DNA of 64,000 nt from Thauera aromatica_A (GCF_023093595.1 NZ_JALLIK010000109.1:1-64000); one strand, 5' to 3'; numbered from the stretch's first letter, positions 52,320 through 62,537 are shown. The notes: a model not told the origin generated them from the sequence alone. Translations and numbers: made by a program.

Positions 52320-53633
52320 ATGACCCTGACCCGCGAACAGCAAATCGCCGCCCTGGAAAAAGACTGGGCTGAAAACCCCCGTTGGAAAGGCGTCAAGCGC
52401 GGCTACTCCGCTGCCGACGTCGTTCGCCTGCGCGGCAGCCTGCAGCCCGAATACACCCTGGCCCAGCGCGGCGCGCAGAAGCTGTGGGAAAAGGTCAACG
52501 GCGGCGCCAAGAAGGGCTACGTGAACGCCTTCGGCGCGATCACCGCCGGTCAGGCGATGCAGCAGGCCAAGGCCGGCCTCGAGGCCGTGTATCTGTCGGG
52601 CTGGCAGGTCGCCGCCGACGGCAACACCTCCGAGACCATGTACCCCGACCAGTCGCTGTACGCCTACGACTCGGTGCCGACCATGGTCCGCCGCATCAAC
52701 AACACCTTCAAGCGTGCCGACGAGATCCAGTGGTCGCGCGGCATCAACCCGGGCGACAAGGAATTCGTCGACTACTTCCTGCCGATCGTCGCTGACGCGG
52801 AAGCCGGTTTCGGCGGCGTGCTGAACGCCTTCGAACTGATGAAGAACATGATCGCCGCCGGCGCCGCCGGGGTGCACTTCGAAGACCAGCTCGCTGCAGT
52901 GAAGAAGTGCGGCCACATGGGCGGCAAGGTCCTGGTCCCGACCCAGGAAGCATGCGAAAAGCTGATCGCCGCCCGCTTCGCCGCCGACGTCATGGGCGTG
53001 CCGACCCTGATCCTGGCCCGTACCGACGCCGAAGCCGCCAATCTGCTGACCTCGGACCACGACGCCAACGACAAGCCCTTCTGCACCGGCGAGCGCACTC
53101 AGGAAGGCTTCTACCGCGTCAAGAACGGCCTTGAGCAGGCCATCAGCCGCGGCATCGCCTACGCGCCCTACGCCGACCTGGTGTGGTGCGAAACCGGCAC
53201 GCCGGACCTCGGCTTCGCCCGCGAATTCGCCCAGGCCGTGCTCGCCGCCAACCCCGGCAAGCTGCTGTCGTACAACTGCTCGCCGTCGTTCAACTGGAAG
53301 AAGAACCTCGACGACAAGACCATCGCCAAGTTCCAGGACGAGCTCTCGGCGCTGGGCTACAAGTACCAGTTCATCACCCTGGCCGGCATCCACGTCAACT
53401 GGTTCAACACCTTCAAGTTCGCCCACGCTTACGCCCGCGGCGAAGGCATGAAGCACTACGTCGAGATGGTCCAGGAGCCGGAATTCGCCGCCCGCGAGCA
53501 GGGTTACACCTTCGTCTCGCACCAGCAGGAAGTCGGCGCCGGCTACTTCGACGACGTCACCACCGTGATCCAGGGCGGCTCGTCCTCGGTGAAGGCGCTG
53601 ACCGGTTCGACCGAAGAAGAGCAGTTCCACTGA
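52320..53633 (+). CDS. aceA: Isocitrate lyase
   Basis: 437 residues, ATG 52320 after AAGGAAG. The catalytic loop AVKKCGHMGGKV is intact, with WQVAADGN and the metal region VHFEDQLA; ends TGSTEEEQFH. Splits isocitrate to glyoxylate and succinate for growth on acetate or fatty and aromatic acids. Shares an upstream dyad with icd, its competitor for isocitrate. Confidence 0.97.
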   Translation: MTLTREQQIAALEKDWAENPRWKGVKRGYSAADVVRLRGSLQPEYTLAQRGAQKLWEKVNGGAKKGYVNAFGAITAGQAMQQAKAGLEAVYLSGWQVAADGNTSETMYPDQSLYAYDSVPTMVRRINNTFKRADEIQWSRGINPGDKEFVDYFLPIVADAEAGFGGVLNAFELMKNMIAAGAAGVHFEDQLAAVKKCGHMGGKVLVPTQEACEKLIAARFAADVMGVPTLILARTDAEAANLLTSDHDANDKPFCTGERTQEGFYRVKNGLEQAISRGIAYAPYADLVWCETGTPDLGFAREFAQAVLAANPGKLLSYNCSPSFNWKKNLDDKTIAKFQDELSALGYKYQFITLAGIHVNWFNTFKFAHAYARGEGMKHYVEMVQEPEFAAREQGYTFVSHQQEVGAGYFDDVTTVIQGGSSSVKALTGSTEEEQFH

Positions 53634-53713
53634 GAACCGTAGCGGCGCGGCCGGACCGCGCTGCTGCTGTGGAAGCGGGCCGGCAGGAGGGCATTCTCTC
53701 CAGCCGGCTCGTG

Positions 53714-53752
53714 AAAAGGCCGACACTCCGTTTGGAGTATCGGCCTTTTTAT
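53714..53752 (+). terminator. Rho-independent terminator of aceA
   Basis: AAAAGGCCGACACTCC (53714-53729) pairs with GGAGTATCGGCCTTTT (53734-53749) with one mismatch, loop GTTT, ending in a T-run. Confidence 0.93.
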
Positions 53753-53913
53753 TGGCGGTTTCCGTACCACTTTCTTCGGAAAACGGGGAATGGCAGCGAC
53801 CGCCCGGCGAAAAATCTCGGGGGCGGTCCGCAACGCCTGCAGAATGGATGCCCGAGCCCTCCGGCGTCGCCGCCTTCCCGGTCGAAAGCAGCCGACACCG
53901 GCCTGTCGCTCAA

Positions 53914-54453
53914 TTACATTCCGCGCCCGTCGCGTGCGCCGCCCCGCTCATGGCGCAGGCCGTGCCCCCATTTGCCCCCTTGCGGGCCGAAGGACTTGAA
54001 CTCGGCGTCGAACACGGTTTTTTGCGCTTCACCGAGCGTGGCATAGAACGTTTCCACCGACTTGCGCGTACCGGCCATCTCCGACTGACGCAGCGCGCTC
54101 ATCTCCTCCATACGCTGCATGCGTTCGATCGCCGTCTTCGGCTGCTCGGCGCTGCGGCGCTCGGCCATCTGTGTAGCCATGCGCTCGGCACGTGCCAGCA
54201 TGTCGGCCTTGAACGTCGCAAAAGCCGGTTTCTGCTCCGGGCTCAGCGCCAGGGCGAGTTCCAGCTGCGCCAAGTGCAGTTCGGCGCGCTCGGCCATTTT
54301 CGCTTTCATCCGCTCGGGTTCCATCTGCGACCATCCGGCCTTCTCTCCGCGCATGCCATCGCAGTGGCCGCCCCATGCCAGCGCAGCAGTGGTTCCAAGG
54401 GCGCCGGTGGTGATAACGGCAGCAGCGATCGAAGTCTTGATCCAGGTTTTCAT
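53914..54453 (-). CDS. Spy/CpxP-like periplasmic protein
   Basis: 179 residues from ATG 54453. A signal peptide (KTSIAAAVITTGALGTTAALA) is followed by a helical, Met/Glu/Arg-rich domain with LALALSPEQKPAFATFKADM, an LTxxQ-type motif. Such proteins are periplasmic chaperones or stress sensors. A Gly/His/Arg-rich tail (WGHGLRHERGG) could bind metal. It is divergent from an OmpR/EnvZ-type pair, which resembles the cpxP-cpxRA layout. Confidence 0.85.
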   Translation of the reverse strand: MKTWIKTSIAAAVITTGALGTTAALAWGGHCDGMRGEKAGWSQMEPERMKAKMAERAELHLAQLELALALSPEQKPAFATFKADMLARAERMATQMAERRSAEQPKTAIERMQRMEEMSALRQSEMAGTRKSVETFYATLGEAQKTVFDAEFKSFGPQGGKWGHGLRHERGGARDGRGM

Positions 54454-54650
54454 GATCCATCTCCTTCCAGGTCGATAATCGGTGTTGCCCGTGCGTTCAG
54501 GCGACGGATTCATTACAGCACCCGGATGTAAGCAGGATTTATCGGCAGACTTGGCTTTTGCAGCACAGTGTCTCGGCCCCCCGCCCGGATACGCTGGGAT
54601 ACAAAAGCGCGCCCCTCACCCCTTAAGATGGGCGCCATGGAGAACGACCG

Positions 54651-55415
54651 ATGAGCCAGCAAGACCACATCCTGATCGTCGACGACGACCGCGAGATCCG
54701 CCACCTGCTCGCCGATTACCTCGAAAAACAAGGTCTGCGGTGCACGGCTGTCGCCGATGGGCGGGAGATGAAGAGCGCGCTCGAGCAACACCGCATCGAC
54801 CTCATCGTGCTCGACGTGATGATGCCGGGCGACGACGGCCTGACCCTGTGCCGCAACCTGCGCGCCAGCGGCAGCCCCCATGCCAACACGCCGATCCTGA
54901 TGCTGACCGCGCGCGGCGAGGACATGGACCGCATCCTCGGCCTGGAGATGGGGGCCGACGACTATCTGGCGAAACCTTTCGTACCGCGCGAACTATATGC
55001 GCGCATCCGCGCCGTGCTGCGCCGTACCCGGGCGCTGCCGCCCAATCTGGAGGCGACGCCTCCGGCCAATGCCCGCGAACTTCGGTTCTCCCACTGGCGG
55101 CTGGACACCGTCAATCGCCACCTGATCGATGCCGACGGTACCGTCGTGGCGCTATCCGGTGCCGAGTACCGGATCCTCAGCGTATTCCTGTCCCATCCGC
55201 AGAAAGTGCTGTCGCGCGACCAGCTGATGGAACTGACCCAGGGGCGCGAAGCCGACGTCTTCGATCGCTCGATCGATCTGCTCGTCAGCCGTGTGCGCCA
55301 GCGCCTGGGCGACAGCGCGCGCGAACCGACGATCATCAAGACGGTGCGCAACGAAGGCTATGTCCTGGCCGCTGAAGTGGCTGCGACCGGAATCCGCGCG
55401 GAAACCGGCCGATGA
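54651..55415 (+). CDS. OmpR-family response regulator
   Basis: 254 residues. Receiver with acidic VDDDRE and phospho-acceptor Asp55 in LIVLDVMMPGDDG, Lys in YLAKPF, and a winged-helix C-terminal domain (LSGAEYRILSVFLSHPQKVL, VSRVRQRLGD, TVRNEGYVLA). Coupled by ATGA overlap to the kinase that follows. Closest in style to OmpR; target may include the neighbouring Spy-like gene. Confidence 0.94.
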   Translation: MSQQDHILIVDDDREIRHLLADYLEKQGLRCTAVADGREMKSALEQHRIDLIVLDVMMPGDDGLTLCRNLRASGSPHANTPILMLTARGEDMDRILGLEMGADDYLAKPFVPRELYARIRAVLRRTRALPPNLEATPPANARELRFSHWRLDTVNRHLIDADGTVVALSGAEYRILSVFLSHPQKVLSRDQLMELTQGREADVFDRSIDLLVSRVRQRLGDSAREPTIIKTVRNEGYVLAAEVAATGIRAETGR

Positions 55416-56749
55416 ACCTGCCGTGGCCGCGCAGCCTGTTTGCCCGCCTGATCCTGATCTGGCTGGTCGGCATCACCCTGGTGCTGGCAGTGAGCCTGGC
55501 CCTGTTCCTCGGCGAGCGTGAGCGCATCGGCCGCAGCGCGCTGTTCGAGGGCGTGGCGCAGGAGGTCGCCGCCGCTGCCGACCTGCTCGACCGGATGTCG
55601 CCGCCGGAGCGGGAGCGCTGGATCGACGAATTCGGCCGCCGCCGCCTGCGCCTGAGCCTGAGGCCCTTGCGCAACGGCTTGCATGCGCTCGGCGCAGAGC
55701 ACCCACTTCATGCCGCCTTGCGCAGCGCGATGCCCGCTCGCCCGTTCGCCCTCTTCATTCATCCGCACAATGGCCGGCCGCATCCGGTGCTGCTGATCAC
55801 CTTGCAACTTGCCGACGGTGCCCGCGTACAGGTCCGCCTGCCCGACATCGCGCCGATGCCGCCGATCCGCCCCCCTCAGCCCGAACGCCTGTTCGCCGCA
55901 CTGGCCGCGCTGGTCGCAGGAGTCGGCCTGCTCACCTGGATCGCGGTGCGCCTGGCGACCCGGCCGCTGTCGCGCATGGCCGCCGCCGCCCGTGCCTTGG
56001 GCGAGGACCCCGGGCGGGCGCCGATGGACACCCGCGGCCCGACCGAAGTCGCCCAGGCCGCCGCCGCCTTCAACCAGATGCAGCAGCGCATCCAGGAGCA
56101 TGTGACCGAGCGCACCCGGATCCTGGCGGCGATCTCACACGATCTGCAAACACCGATCACCCGTCTGCGCCTGCGCGCCGAACTGGTCGATGACGAGACC
56201 TTGCGCAGCCGCATTCAGTCCGACCTGGATGCCATGCAGGGGCTGGTGAAGGAAGGGCTCGCCTACGCCCGCAGTCTCGACGAGCGCGCCCCTCCCCAGC
56301 CGATCGAACTCGTCCAGCTGCTGCAGGCGCTGGCCGAAGACGCGCACGACATGGGATGGACGGTGCGCATGCACGGAGCACTCTCCCAGGCCCGCGTCGA
56401 CGGCAACCCCTCGGCGCTGCGCCGGGCGCTGTGGAACCTGATCGAAAATGGGATCAAGTTCGGCGGCGAAGTCGATATCGAGCTGTCGGCAATCGCCACC
56501 GGTTTCGAGATCCGCATCCGCGACCACGGCCCGGGGCTGCCCGAGGCAGAACTGGAAAAAGTGTTCGATCCGTTCTATCGCACCGAAGCGTCGCGCAACC
56601 GTGAGACCGGCGGCACCGGACTCGGCCTCGCGATCGCCCGCAACCTGCTGCGCGGCCAGCATGGCGAAGTCAGCCTGCGCTCCCTTCCAGAGGGCGGGCT
56701 GGAAGCGCACGTCACCCTCGATACGCGCCAGCCCTATCCCGGCAGGTAG
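55412..56749 (+). CDS. EnvZ-type sensor histidine kinase
   Basis: 445 residues. Membrane helices at about 11-30 and 160-180 flank a periplasmic domain. HAMP, then H-box AAISHDLQTPITRLRLRAEL with His243, and a HATPase with NLIENGIKFG, RDHGPGLPE and GGTGLGLAIARNLL. Partner of the regulator upstream. Confidence 0.94.
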   Translation: MNLPWPRSLFARLILIWLVGITLVLAVSLALFLGERERIGRSALFEGVAQEVAAAADLLDRMSPPERERWIDEFGRRRLRLSLRPLRNGLHALGAEHPLHAALRSAMPARPFALFIHPHNGRPHPVLLITLQLADGARVQVRLPDIAPMPPIRPPQPERLFAALAALVAGVGLLTWIAVRLATRPLSRMAAAARALGEDPGRAPMDTRGPTEVAQAAAAFNQMQQRIQEHVTERTRILAAISHDLQTPITRLRLRAELVDDETLRSRIQSDLDAMQGLVKEGLAYARSLDERAPPQPIELVQLLQALAEDAHDMGWTVRMHGALSQARVDGNPSALRRALWNLIENGIKFGGEVDIELSAIATGFEIRIRDHGPGLPEAELEKVFDPFYRTEASRNRETGGTGLGLAIARNLLRGQHGEVSLRSLPEGGLEAHVTLDTRQPYPGR

Positions 56750-56824
56750 CAAACGGTCGGGCGTCCGGCGATACCAGCCCCGAGGAAGCGGCAATGTGGT
56801 TCAATTCCGAGCCGCGACGCTGCA

Positions 56825-57700
56825 ATGCACAAAAAAGCCATGCCTGCCTTCTGGATGATCGTTTCCTGCTTTCTGTTCGCCTGCATGGGCGTATGTGTGA
56901 AGCTCGCCGCAGTCCACTTTTCCACCGGCGAGACCGTGCTCTACCGCGGTTTCGTCAGCATGCTGATCATGGCCGTGCTGGCGCTGGCCCAGCGCATCCC
57001 GCTGAGTACGCCACACTGGCGTCTGCAGCTTTCACGCAGTCTGTCGGGCTCGATCGCGCTGGCCTGTTACTTCTTCGCCATCGGCCTGCTGCCGCTGGCG
57101 ACCGCGGTCACGCTGAATTACACCTCACCGATTTTCGTCGCCCTCCTCCTGGTGCTGTTCCTTGGCGAACGCCTGCGCTGGCCGGCGCTGCTCGCGGTGC
57201 TGATCGGCTTCATCGGAGTCGCGCTTTTGCTGCGCCCCACGCTGCAGCCCGATCAATGGCCCGGAGCGCTCGCCGGACTGGGCTCGGGCGCAGTCGCCAG
57301 CCTCGCCTACATCAGCGTGCGCGAACTGGGCCGCGTCGGCGAACCCGAAGTACGCACCGTATTCTGGTTTTCGCTGATGACTTCGGTCATCGGGCTGTCG
57401 TGGACGCTTGCCACCGGCCTCCACCTCCCCGCCCCGGAGCAGCTCATGACCCTGCTCGGGATCGGACTGTTCGGCGGTCTCGCACAACTGGCGATGACAC
57501 GCTCCTACCGTTACGGGCGCACCGTGGTGTCGGCCAACCTGAGCTACGCCACGGTGGTCTTCGCCAGCCTGTTCGGGGTGTTGATATGGGACGAGGCCAT
57601 GCCATCTTCATCGTGGCTGGCAATCGCCCTGATCGTCTCCAGCGCTATCCTGATCTCGCTCGCCACGCGCAGACCCGGCTCCCCGGCGCAACGGGCGTAG
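56825..57700 (+). CDS. EamA/DMT-superfamily transporter
   Basis: 291 residues, ten predicted helices in two EamA repeats (MIVSCFLFACMGVCVKLAAV and GLGSGAVASLAYISVRELGR at the repeat starts, LNYTSPIFVALLLVLFLGER in the first). Likely an exporter or metabolite carrier in the inner membrane. Substrate unknown. Confidence 0.88.
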   Translation: MHKKAMPAFWMIVSCFLFACMGVCVKLAAVHFSTGETVLYRGFVSMLIMAVLALAQRIPLSTPHWRLQLSRSLSGSIALACYFFAIGLLPLATAVTLNYTSPIFVALLLVLFLGERLRWPALLAVLIGFIGVALLLRPTLQPDQWPGALAGLGSGAVASLAYISVRELGRVGEPEVRTVFWFSLMTSVIGLSWTLATGLHLPAPEQLMTLLGIGLFGGLAQLAMTRSYRYGRTVVSANLSYATVVFASLFGVLIWDEAMPSSSWLAIALIVSSAILISLATRRPGSPAQRA

Positions 57701-57784
57701 GCCTCCCCCGACCTCCCGGCGATTGAGCAGGAAACCCGGCAGGGCTATAGTTGTCTCATCCCGCGCCACTTCACGGAGGCTGTC

Positions 57785-58153
57785 ATGATCAGTACCGAAC
57801 ACACCGACCGACTGGCTGCGATCACGGTCTTCGGCGAATTCACGCTGGCCGACTACAAGGAATTCGAGGAACTGGTCAATTACAAGATCCAGTTCAACGG
57901 CGCCCTCGACCTGCTGTTCGATCTGCGCGAGATGGCCGGCTTCACTCTCGACGTGGCCTGGGAGGAAATCAAGTTTTCCCGCCGGCATGCGCACGACTTC
58001 CGCCGCATCGCGGTGCTCACCGAAGACCAGTGGCTGACCTGGAGCGCCTGGGTTTCGCAACTCTTCGTCGACGCCGAGGTGCGCGTCTTCAGTGACGAAA
58101 GCGAAGCGCGCAGCTGGCTTGCCGCGGGCGAAGCCACCGAGGCCGTGCCGTGA
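57785..58153 (+). CDS. SpoIIAA-like (STAS-fold) protein
   Basis: 122 residues with DRLAAITVFGEFTLADYKEF, DLLFDLREMAGFTLDVAWEE and RRIAVLTEDQWLTWSAW, the pattern of the SpoIIAA-like family. Members probably bind lipids or partner proteins; no enzyme activity is known. Overlaps the rhodanese start. Confidence 0.82.
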   Translation: MISTEHTDRLAAITVFGEFTLADYKEFEELVNYKIQFNGALDLLFDLREMAGFTLDVAWEEIKFSRRHAHDFRRIAVLTEDQWLTWSAWVSQLFVDAEVRVFSDESEARSWLAAGEATEAVP

Positions 58154-59004
58154 GTGCATCCTACGCCACCTTGATCGGGGCAGCCGATCTGGCGCAGCAC
58201 ATCCGCGATCCGGACTGGATCGTATGCGACTGCCGCTTCGATCTCGGCAACCCCGATTTCGGCTACCAGGCCTATCTCGCCGGTCATCTGGCAGGAGCCT
58301 ACTTCCTCGATCTCGACGAGGATCTGTCGGGTGCAAAAAACGGCGCCAACGGACGCCATCCGCTTCCCGACCCCGCCCGCCTGGCCGCCCGTCTGGCCAC
58401 ATGCGGAATCGGCAATCACAGCCAGGTCGTCGCCTACGACGACGCCTGCGGAATGTTCGCATCCCGCCTGTGGTGGTTGATGCGCTGGCTCGGCCATCGT
58501 CGGGTCGCCGTGCTCGATGGCGGGCTGCAAGCCTGGATCGGCTGCGGGCAGGCCATCGACTACGAGCAGCCCGAGCCCCGTCCGAACACCTATACGTTGG
58601 CGCTGCGCTCCGACCGGGTGGAAGCCGACTACGTCTTCGAACATCTGGGGCGCCCCGACATGCTGCTCATCGACGCACGCAGCCCCGACCGCTTCCGCGG
58701 TGAAAATGAAGTACTCGACCCGATCGGCGGGCACATTCCCGGTGCGATCAACCGCCATTACCGCGACAACCTCGACGAACACGGCTGCTTCAAGCAAGCC
58801 TCGGTACTGCGGGAAGAATTCGGCGCGCTGCTGCAGGGACGCAGCCCGCGCACGGTCGTGCACCAGTGCGGCTCGGGCGTCACCGCGTGCGCCAACATCC
58901 TGGCGATGGAGGCCGCCGGCCTGACCGGCTCCCGGCTCTACGCGGGTTCGTGGAGCGAGTGGTGCGCCGACCCGCGGCGACCGGTCGCCCGTGGCCCGGG
59001 CTGA
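58150..59004 (+). CDS. Tandem-rhodanese sulfurtransferase
   Basis: 284 residues from a GTG that overlaps the upstream stop (GTGA). Two rhodanese domains; the second has the active-site loop HQCGSGVTACANILAM with Cys240. The CGSGVTA loop fits 3-mercaptopyruvate or thiosulfate sulfurtransferases; the exact donor is not certain. Confidence 0.92.
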   Translation: MSASYATLIGAADLAQHIRDPDWIVCDCRFDLGNPDFGYQAYLAGHLAGAYFLDLDEDLSGAKNGANGRHPLPDPARLAARLATCGIGNHSQVVAYDDACGMFASRLWWLMRWLGHRRVAVLDGGLQAWIGCGQAIDYEQPEPRPNTYTLALRSDRVEADYVFEHLGRPDMLLIDARSPDRFRGENEVLDPIGGHIPGAINRHYRDNLDEHGCFKQASVLREEFGALLQGRSPRTVVHQCGSGVTACANILAMEAAGLTGSRLYAGSWSEWCADPRRPVARGPG

Positions 59005-59064
59005 AATCGCCGCCCGGAGGATGTCCTCACCCCGGCCTCGCCACGCCGGCAGGCGCCGTTTCCG

Positions 59065-59859
59065 CTACCAGTCGACTTTTTCGACCGCACCGAGCGAGCG
59101 CCCCAGAAAACGCTCCCCGATCGTCTGAAAGCGCAAAGGCACATCGCTGACGACGAAGCGGTATTCGGCCGCCCCGCCCGTGGTGCGGGCGAGCCCGGCT
59201 TCCTGCAGGTGGCGGGCAGCGAGTTCCGCGATGGTAAGCGCCGAATCGATCATCCGCACGCGCGGCCCGGCCACGTCCCGCAGCAAGGGTTTGAGCAAGG
59301 GGTAATGGGTGCAGCCCAGCACCAGGCTGTCGACCTCCTCGGCGAGCACCGGGCGCAGGTATTCCTGCGCCGTCAGGCGGGTTACTCGATGCTCGAGCCA
59401 GCCCTCCTCCACCAGCGGCACGAACAGGGGGCAGGCCTGCGAATACACTTGCACCGAAGGGTCGAGCTCGTGCATCCGCCGGGCGTAGGCGTTGCTGTTG
59501 ATCGTCGTCGGCGTGCCGATCACGCCCACGCGGCGCCCCGCCGAATCGGCCACCGCGGCGCGGGCACCGGCTTCGATCACGTCGAGGACCGGGATGTCGG
59601 CAGCCAGCCGGTGCACGACTTCGGCCGCGACCGCCGCCATCGTATTGCAGGCGATGACCAGCATCTTGACGTCGCGCTGGAGCAGGAACTCGGTGATCTG
59701 CGCGGTGAAGTGTTCGATGGTGGCGACCGACTTCACACCATAAGGCACGCGTGCCGTATCACCGAAATAGATAATGCTTTCCAGCGGCAGGCGCTCCATC
59801 AACGCCCGTACCACAGTGAGCCCGCCGACCCCCGAGTCGAACACCCCGATCGGGCGCAT
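59065..59859 (-). CDS. murI: Glutamate racemase
   Basis: 264 residues, ATG 59859. GVFDSGVGGLTVVRAL at the start and the two catalytic Cys in IACNTM and GCTHYPLLKPLL. Makes D-glutamate for peptidoglycan. Downstream of tyrS on the same strand after 67 bases. Confidence 0.96.
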   Translation of the reverse strand: MRPIGVFDSGVGGLTVVRALMERLPLESIIYFGDTARVPYGVKSVATIEHFTAQITEFLLQRDVKMLVIACNTMAAVAAEVVHRLAADIPVLDVIEAGARAAVADSAGRRVGVIGTPTTINSNAYARRMHELDPSVQVYSQACPLFVPLVEEGWLEHRVTRLTAQEYLRPVLAEEVDSLVLGCTHYPLLKPLLRDVAGPRVRMIDSALTIAELAARHLQEAGLARTTGGAAEYRFVVSDVPLRFQTIGERFLGRSLGAVEKVDW

Positions 59860-59926
59860 CGCCGCCGACCGGCTCAACACCGCCTCCGGGGCACGGCACG
59901 ACCACCGCATTCGCTCAAGGCGGCAC

Positions 59927-61126
59927 TCAAGACAGCACCACCGCAGCGAACTTGCGCTTGCCCACCTGCAGCACCACGGTTTCGCCGGCCAGCAGCAGCA
60001 AGCCTTTGTCCTCGACACGCTCGCCGTTCAGGCGTACCCCGCCTTGATCGACCATGCGCATCGCCTCGGAGGTGGTGCCGGTCAGCCCGGCCTGCTTGAG
60101 GACCTGGAACAGCGGCAGCCCGGCGTCCCCGACATCGACCCGGACTTCGGGCAGGTCATCGGGAATCGCATTGCGCTGGAAGCGCGCCTCGAAATCCGCC
60201 AGTGCCTCCTCGGCGGCGGCCGCACCATGAAAGCGGGCGACGAATTCCTGCGCCAGCATCACCTTCACATCGCGCGGATTGCGCCCGCCTTCGACCTCGC
60301 GGCGCAGCGCGGCGATTTCCGCGCTGGAGCGAAACGACAGCAACTCGTAGTAACGCCACATCAGGGTATCGGACACCGACATGGTTTTGCCGAAGATTTC
60401 CTTCGCCGGCTCGGCGATACCGATGTAGTTGCCCAGCGACTTGGACATCTTGTTGACCCCGTCCAGCCCCTCGAGTAGCGGCACCATCACCACGCACTGC
60501 GGTTCCTGCCCGTAGTGCTTCTGCAACTCGCGCCCCATCAGCAGGTTGAAGCGCTGGTCCGTACCCCCCAGTTCGACATCGGCCTGCATCGCCACCGAGT
60601 CGTAGCCCTGGCACAGCGGATAGAGGAACTCGTGGATCGCGATCGGCTGGTTGTTGCCGTAGCGCTTGGCGAAGTCGTCGCGCTCGAGCATCCGCGCCAC
60701 GGTCTGCTGCGCGGCCAGCCGGATCATTCCCGCCGCCCCCAGCCCTTCCATCCACGACGAGTTGAAGCAGATCTCGGTTTTTTCCGGGTCGAGGATCTTG
60801 AACACCTGCTCCTGGTAGGTCTTCGCGTTATCCAGGATCTGCTCGCGCGACAGCGGCGGGCGCGTGCTGTTCTTGCCGCTCGGGTCGCCGATCATGCCGG
60901 TGAAGTCGCCGATCAGGAACAGCACCTGATGGCCGAGCTCCTGGAAGTGGCGCAGCTTGTTGATCAGCACGGTGTGTCCCAGATGGAGGTCGGGCGCGGT
61001 CGGATCGAAGCCGGCCTTCACCCGCAGCGGACGGCCGCGTTTCAGTTTTTCGACCAGTTCGGCCTCGATCAGCAGGGCATCGGTGCCGCGCTTGATCAAT
61101 TCGATCGCAGCCTGAACATCACTCAT
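59927..61126 (-). CDS. tyrS: Tyrosyl-tRNA synthetase
   Basis: 399 residues. Class I motifs HLGHT and KMSKSLGN, followed by a C-terminal S4 RNA-binding domain (MVDQGGVRLNGERVEDKGLL). This is the TyrZ-like shorter variant common in betaproteobacteria. Divergent from the M23 peptidase gene. Confidence 0.97.
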   Translation of the reverse strand: MSDVQAAIELIKRGTDALLIEAELVEKLKRGRPLRVKAGFDPTAPDLHLGHTVLINKLRHFQELGHQVLFLIGDFTGMIGDPSGKNSTRPPLSREQILDNAKTYQEQVFKILDPEKTEICFNSSWMEGLGAAGMIRLAAQQTVARMLERDDFAKRYGNNQPIAIHEFLYPLCQGYDSVAMQADVELGGTDQRFNLLMGRELQKHYGQEPQCVVMVPLLEGLDGVNKMSKSLGNYIGIAEPAKEIFGKTMSVSDTLMWRYYELLSFRSSAEIAALRREVEGGRNPRDVKVMLAQEFVARFHGAAAAEEALADFEARFQRNAIPDDLPEVRVDVGDAGLPLFQVLKQAGLTGTTSEAMRMVDQGGVRLNGERVEDKGLLLLAGETVVLQVGKRKFAAVVLS

Positions 61127-61208
61127 TGAATTTCTCCAAAAATACCTTCCCGAACAAGTCGATTACTTTGCTACACTCGCGGAAATTTTTTGCCTATCCA
61201 AGCCTACC

Positions 61209-62537
61209 GTGTCCATGAAGGCCAGAAAGACCCGAATTCTAGCCGATCTACCGGCCCGACTCCTCACCCGCCCGCGCAACTGGTTTTTCGGCGGAGTGGC
61301 CGGTGCGTCCTTGCTTGGAGTCGTCGCCGCCACCGCGGTCGCGCCCGGGACGAGCATCGCAGACATCCCGTTTGCGCGCGTCGTCGAAACCTTGCCGGTG
61401 CCGGCGCTCGTTCCCGAACCCGCGCACGACTTGCCGTTCGTGCATAGCGATCGGATTCAGCCGGGCGACACCTTGCAGTCGATTTCCCGCCGTGTCGGCA
61501 TCCATGACGCCGAAGCCCTCGACATGCTGTCAGCCTCGGAGCAGGGCCGTCAGGCCCTCCGCCAGCTGCGCGCCGGACGCTCGGTGACTGCGGTTGTTCA
61601 TGCCGACGGGCGCATCGCATCGTTCAGCCTGCCGCTCGGCAACACTGGCCGGCAACTGATCGTCGAACGTGGCGAGAACGGCCTGGCGTTGCGCGAGGAG
61701 GACGACAGCACACAGCTGACGATGATCGAAATGCGCTCCGGCACGATCTCCAACTCCCTGTTCGGCGCCACCGACGCTGCCGGTGTGCCCGACAGCGTCG
61801 CCAACCAGCTGGTCGAACTGTTCGGCACCACGATCGATTTCCATACCGATCTGCGCAGCGAAGATCGCTTCAACGTGATCTACGAGTCGATCCACGCGGA
61901 GGGCAATCCGGTTCGTGCGGGCCGCATTCTCGCCGCCGAGTTCATCAACAATGGGACACGCCATGCGGTCGTACTCTACCGCGGCCCCAGCGGCAAAGAC
62001 CAATATTACACCGATGACGGCCGCAGCCTGCGCCAAGGGTTCCTGCGCTCTCCGCTGGAGTTTTCCCGGGTCAGCTCGAGCTTCGGGCGACGCCTGCACC
62101 CCATCCACCGGAGCTGGCGCAAGCACAACGGCACCGATTTTGCCGCACCGCGCGGAACACCCGTAAAAGCCACTTCCGACGGCACAGTGGACTTTGTCGG
62201 AACGCAGAACGGCTACGGCAAGATCGTCATCCTCAAGCACCGCAACAACACCGCCACCGCTTACGCTCACCTCAACGGATTCGTCGGCGGCCTGCGCAAA
62301 GGACAGGCCGTCAGCCAGGGAGAACTCATCGGTTACGTGGGTTCGACCGGCTGGGCCACGGGCCCGCATCTCCACTACGAGGTCCGCATCAACAACGTAC
62401 CCAAGGACCCGATGACCGTCGCCCTGCCCATGGCCGACGCGCTGAGCCCTCGGGAGCTCATCGCATTCCGCCAGGAGACCGCTCCGCTGCGCGAACGCTT
62501 CGCGTTGCTCAATTACGAGCTCGCCAGCGCGGACTGA
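61209..62537 (+). CDS. M23-family peptidoglycan endopeptidase
   Basis: 442 residues. The start may be GTG 61209 or ATG 61215. One N-terminal membrane helix (about 28-48), then an OapA/LysM-like segment (SDRIQPGDTLQSISRRVGIH), and a C-terminal lysostaphin-type domain with zinc ligands in HNGTDF and HLHYE. Acts in the periplasm on peptide cross-links, like MepM. In many betaproteobacteria it lies beside tyrS as here. Confidence 0.93.
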   Translation: MSMKARKTRILADLPARLLTRPRNWFFGGVAGASLLGVVAATAVAPGTSIADIPFARVVETLPVPALVPEPAHDLPFVHSDRIQPGDTLQSISRRVGIHDAEALDMLSASEQGRQALRQLRAGRSVTAVVHADGRIASFSLPLGNTGRQLIVERGENGLALREEDDSTQLTMIEMRSGTISNSLFGATDAAGVPDSVANQLVELFGTTIDFHTDLRSEDRFNVIYESIHAEGNPVRAGRILAAEFINNGTRHAVVLYRGPSGKDQYYTDDGRSLRQGFLRSPLEFSRVSSSFGRRLHPIHRSWRKHNGTDFAAPRGTPVKATSDGTVDFVGTQNGYGKIVILKHRNNTATAYAHLNGFVGGLRKGQAVSQGELIGYVGSTGWATGPHLHYEVRINNVPKDPMTVALPMADALSPRELIAFRQETAPLRERFALLNYELASAD

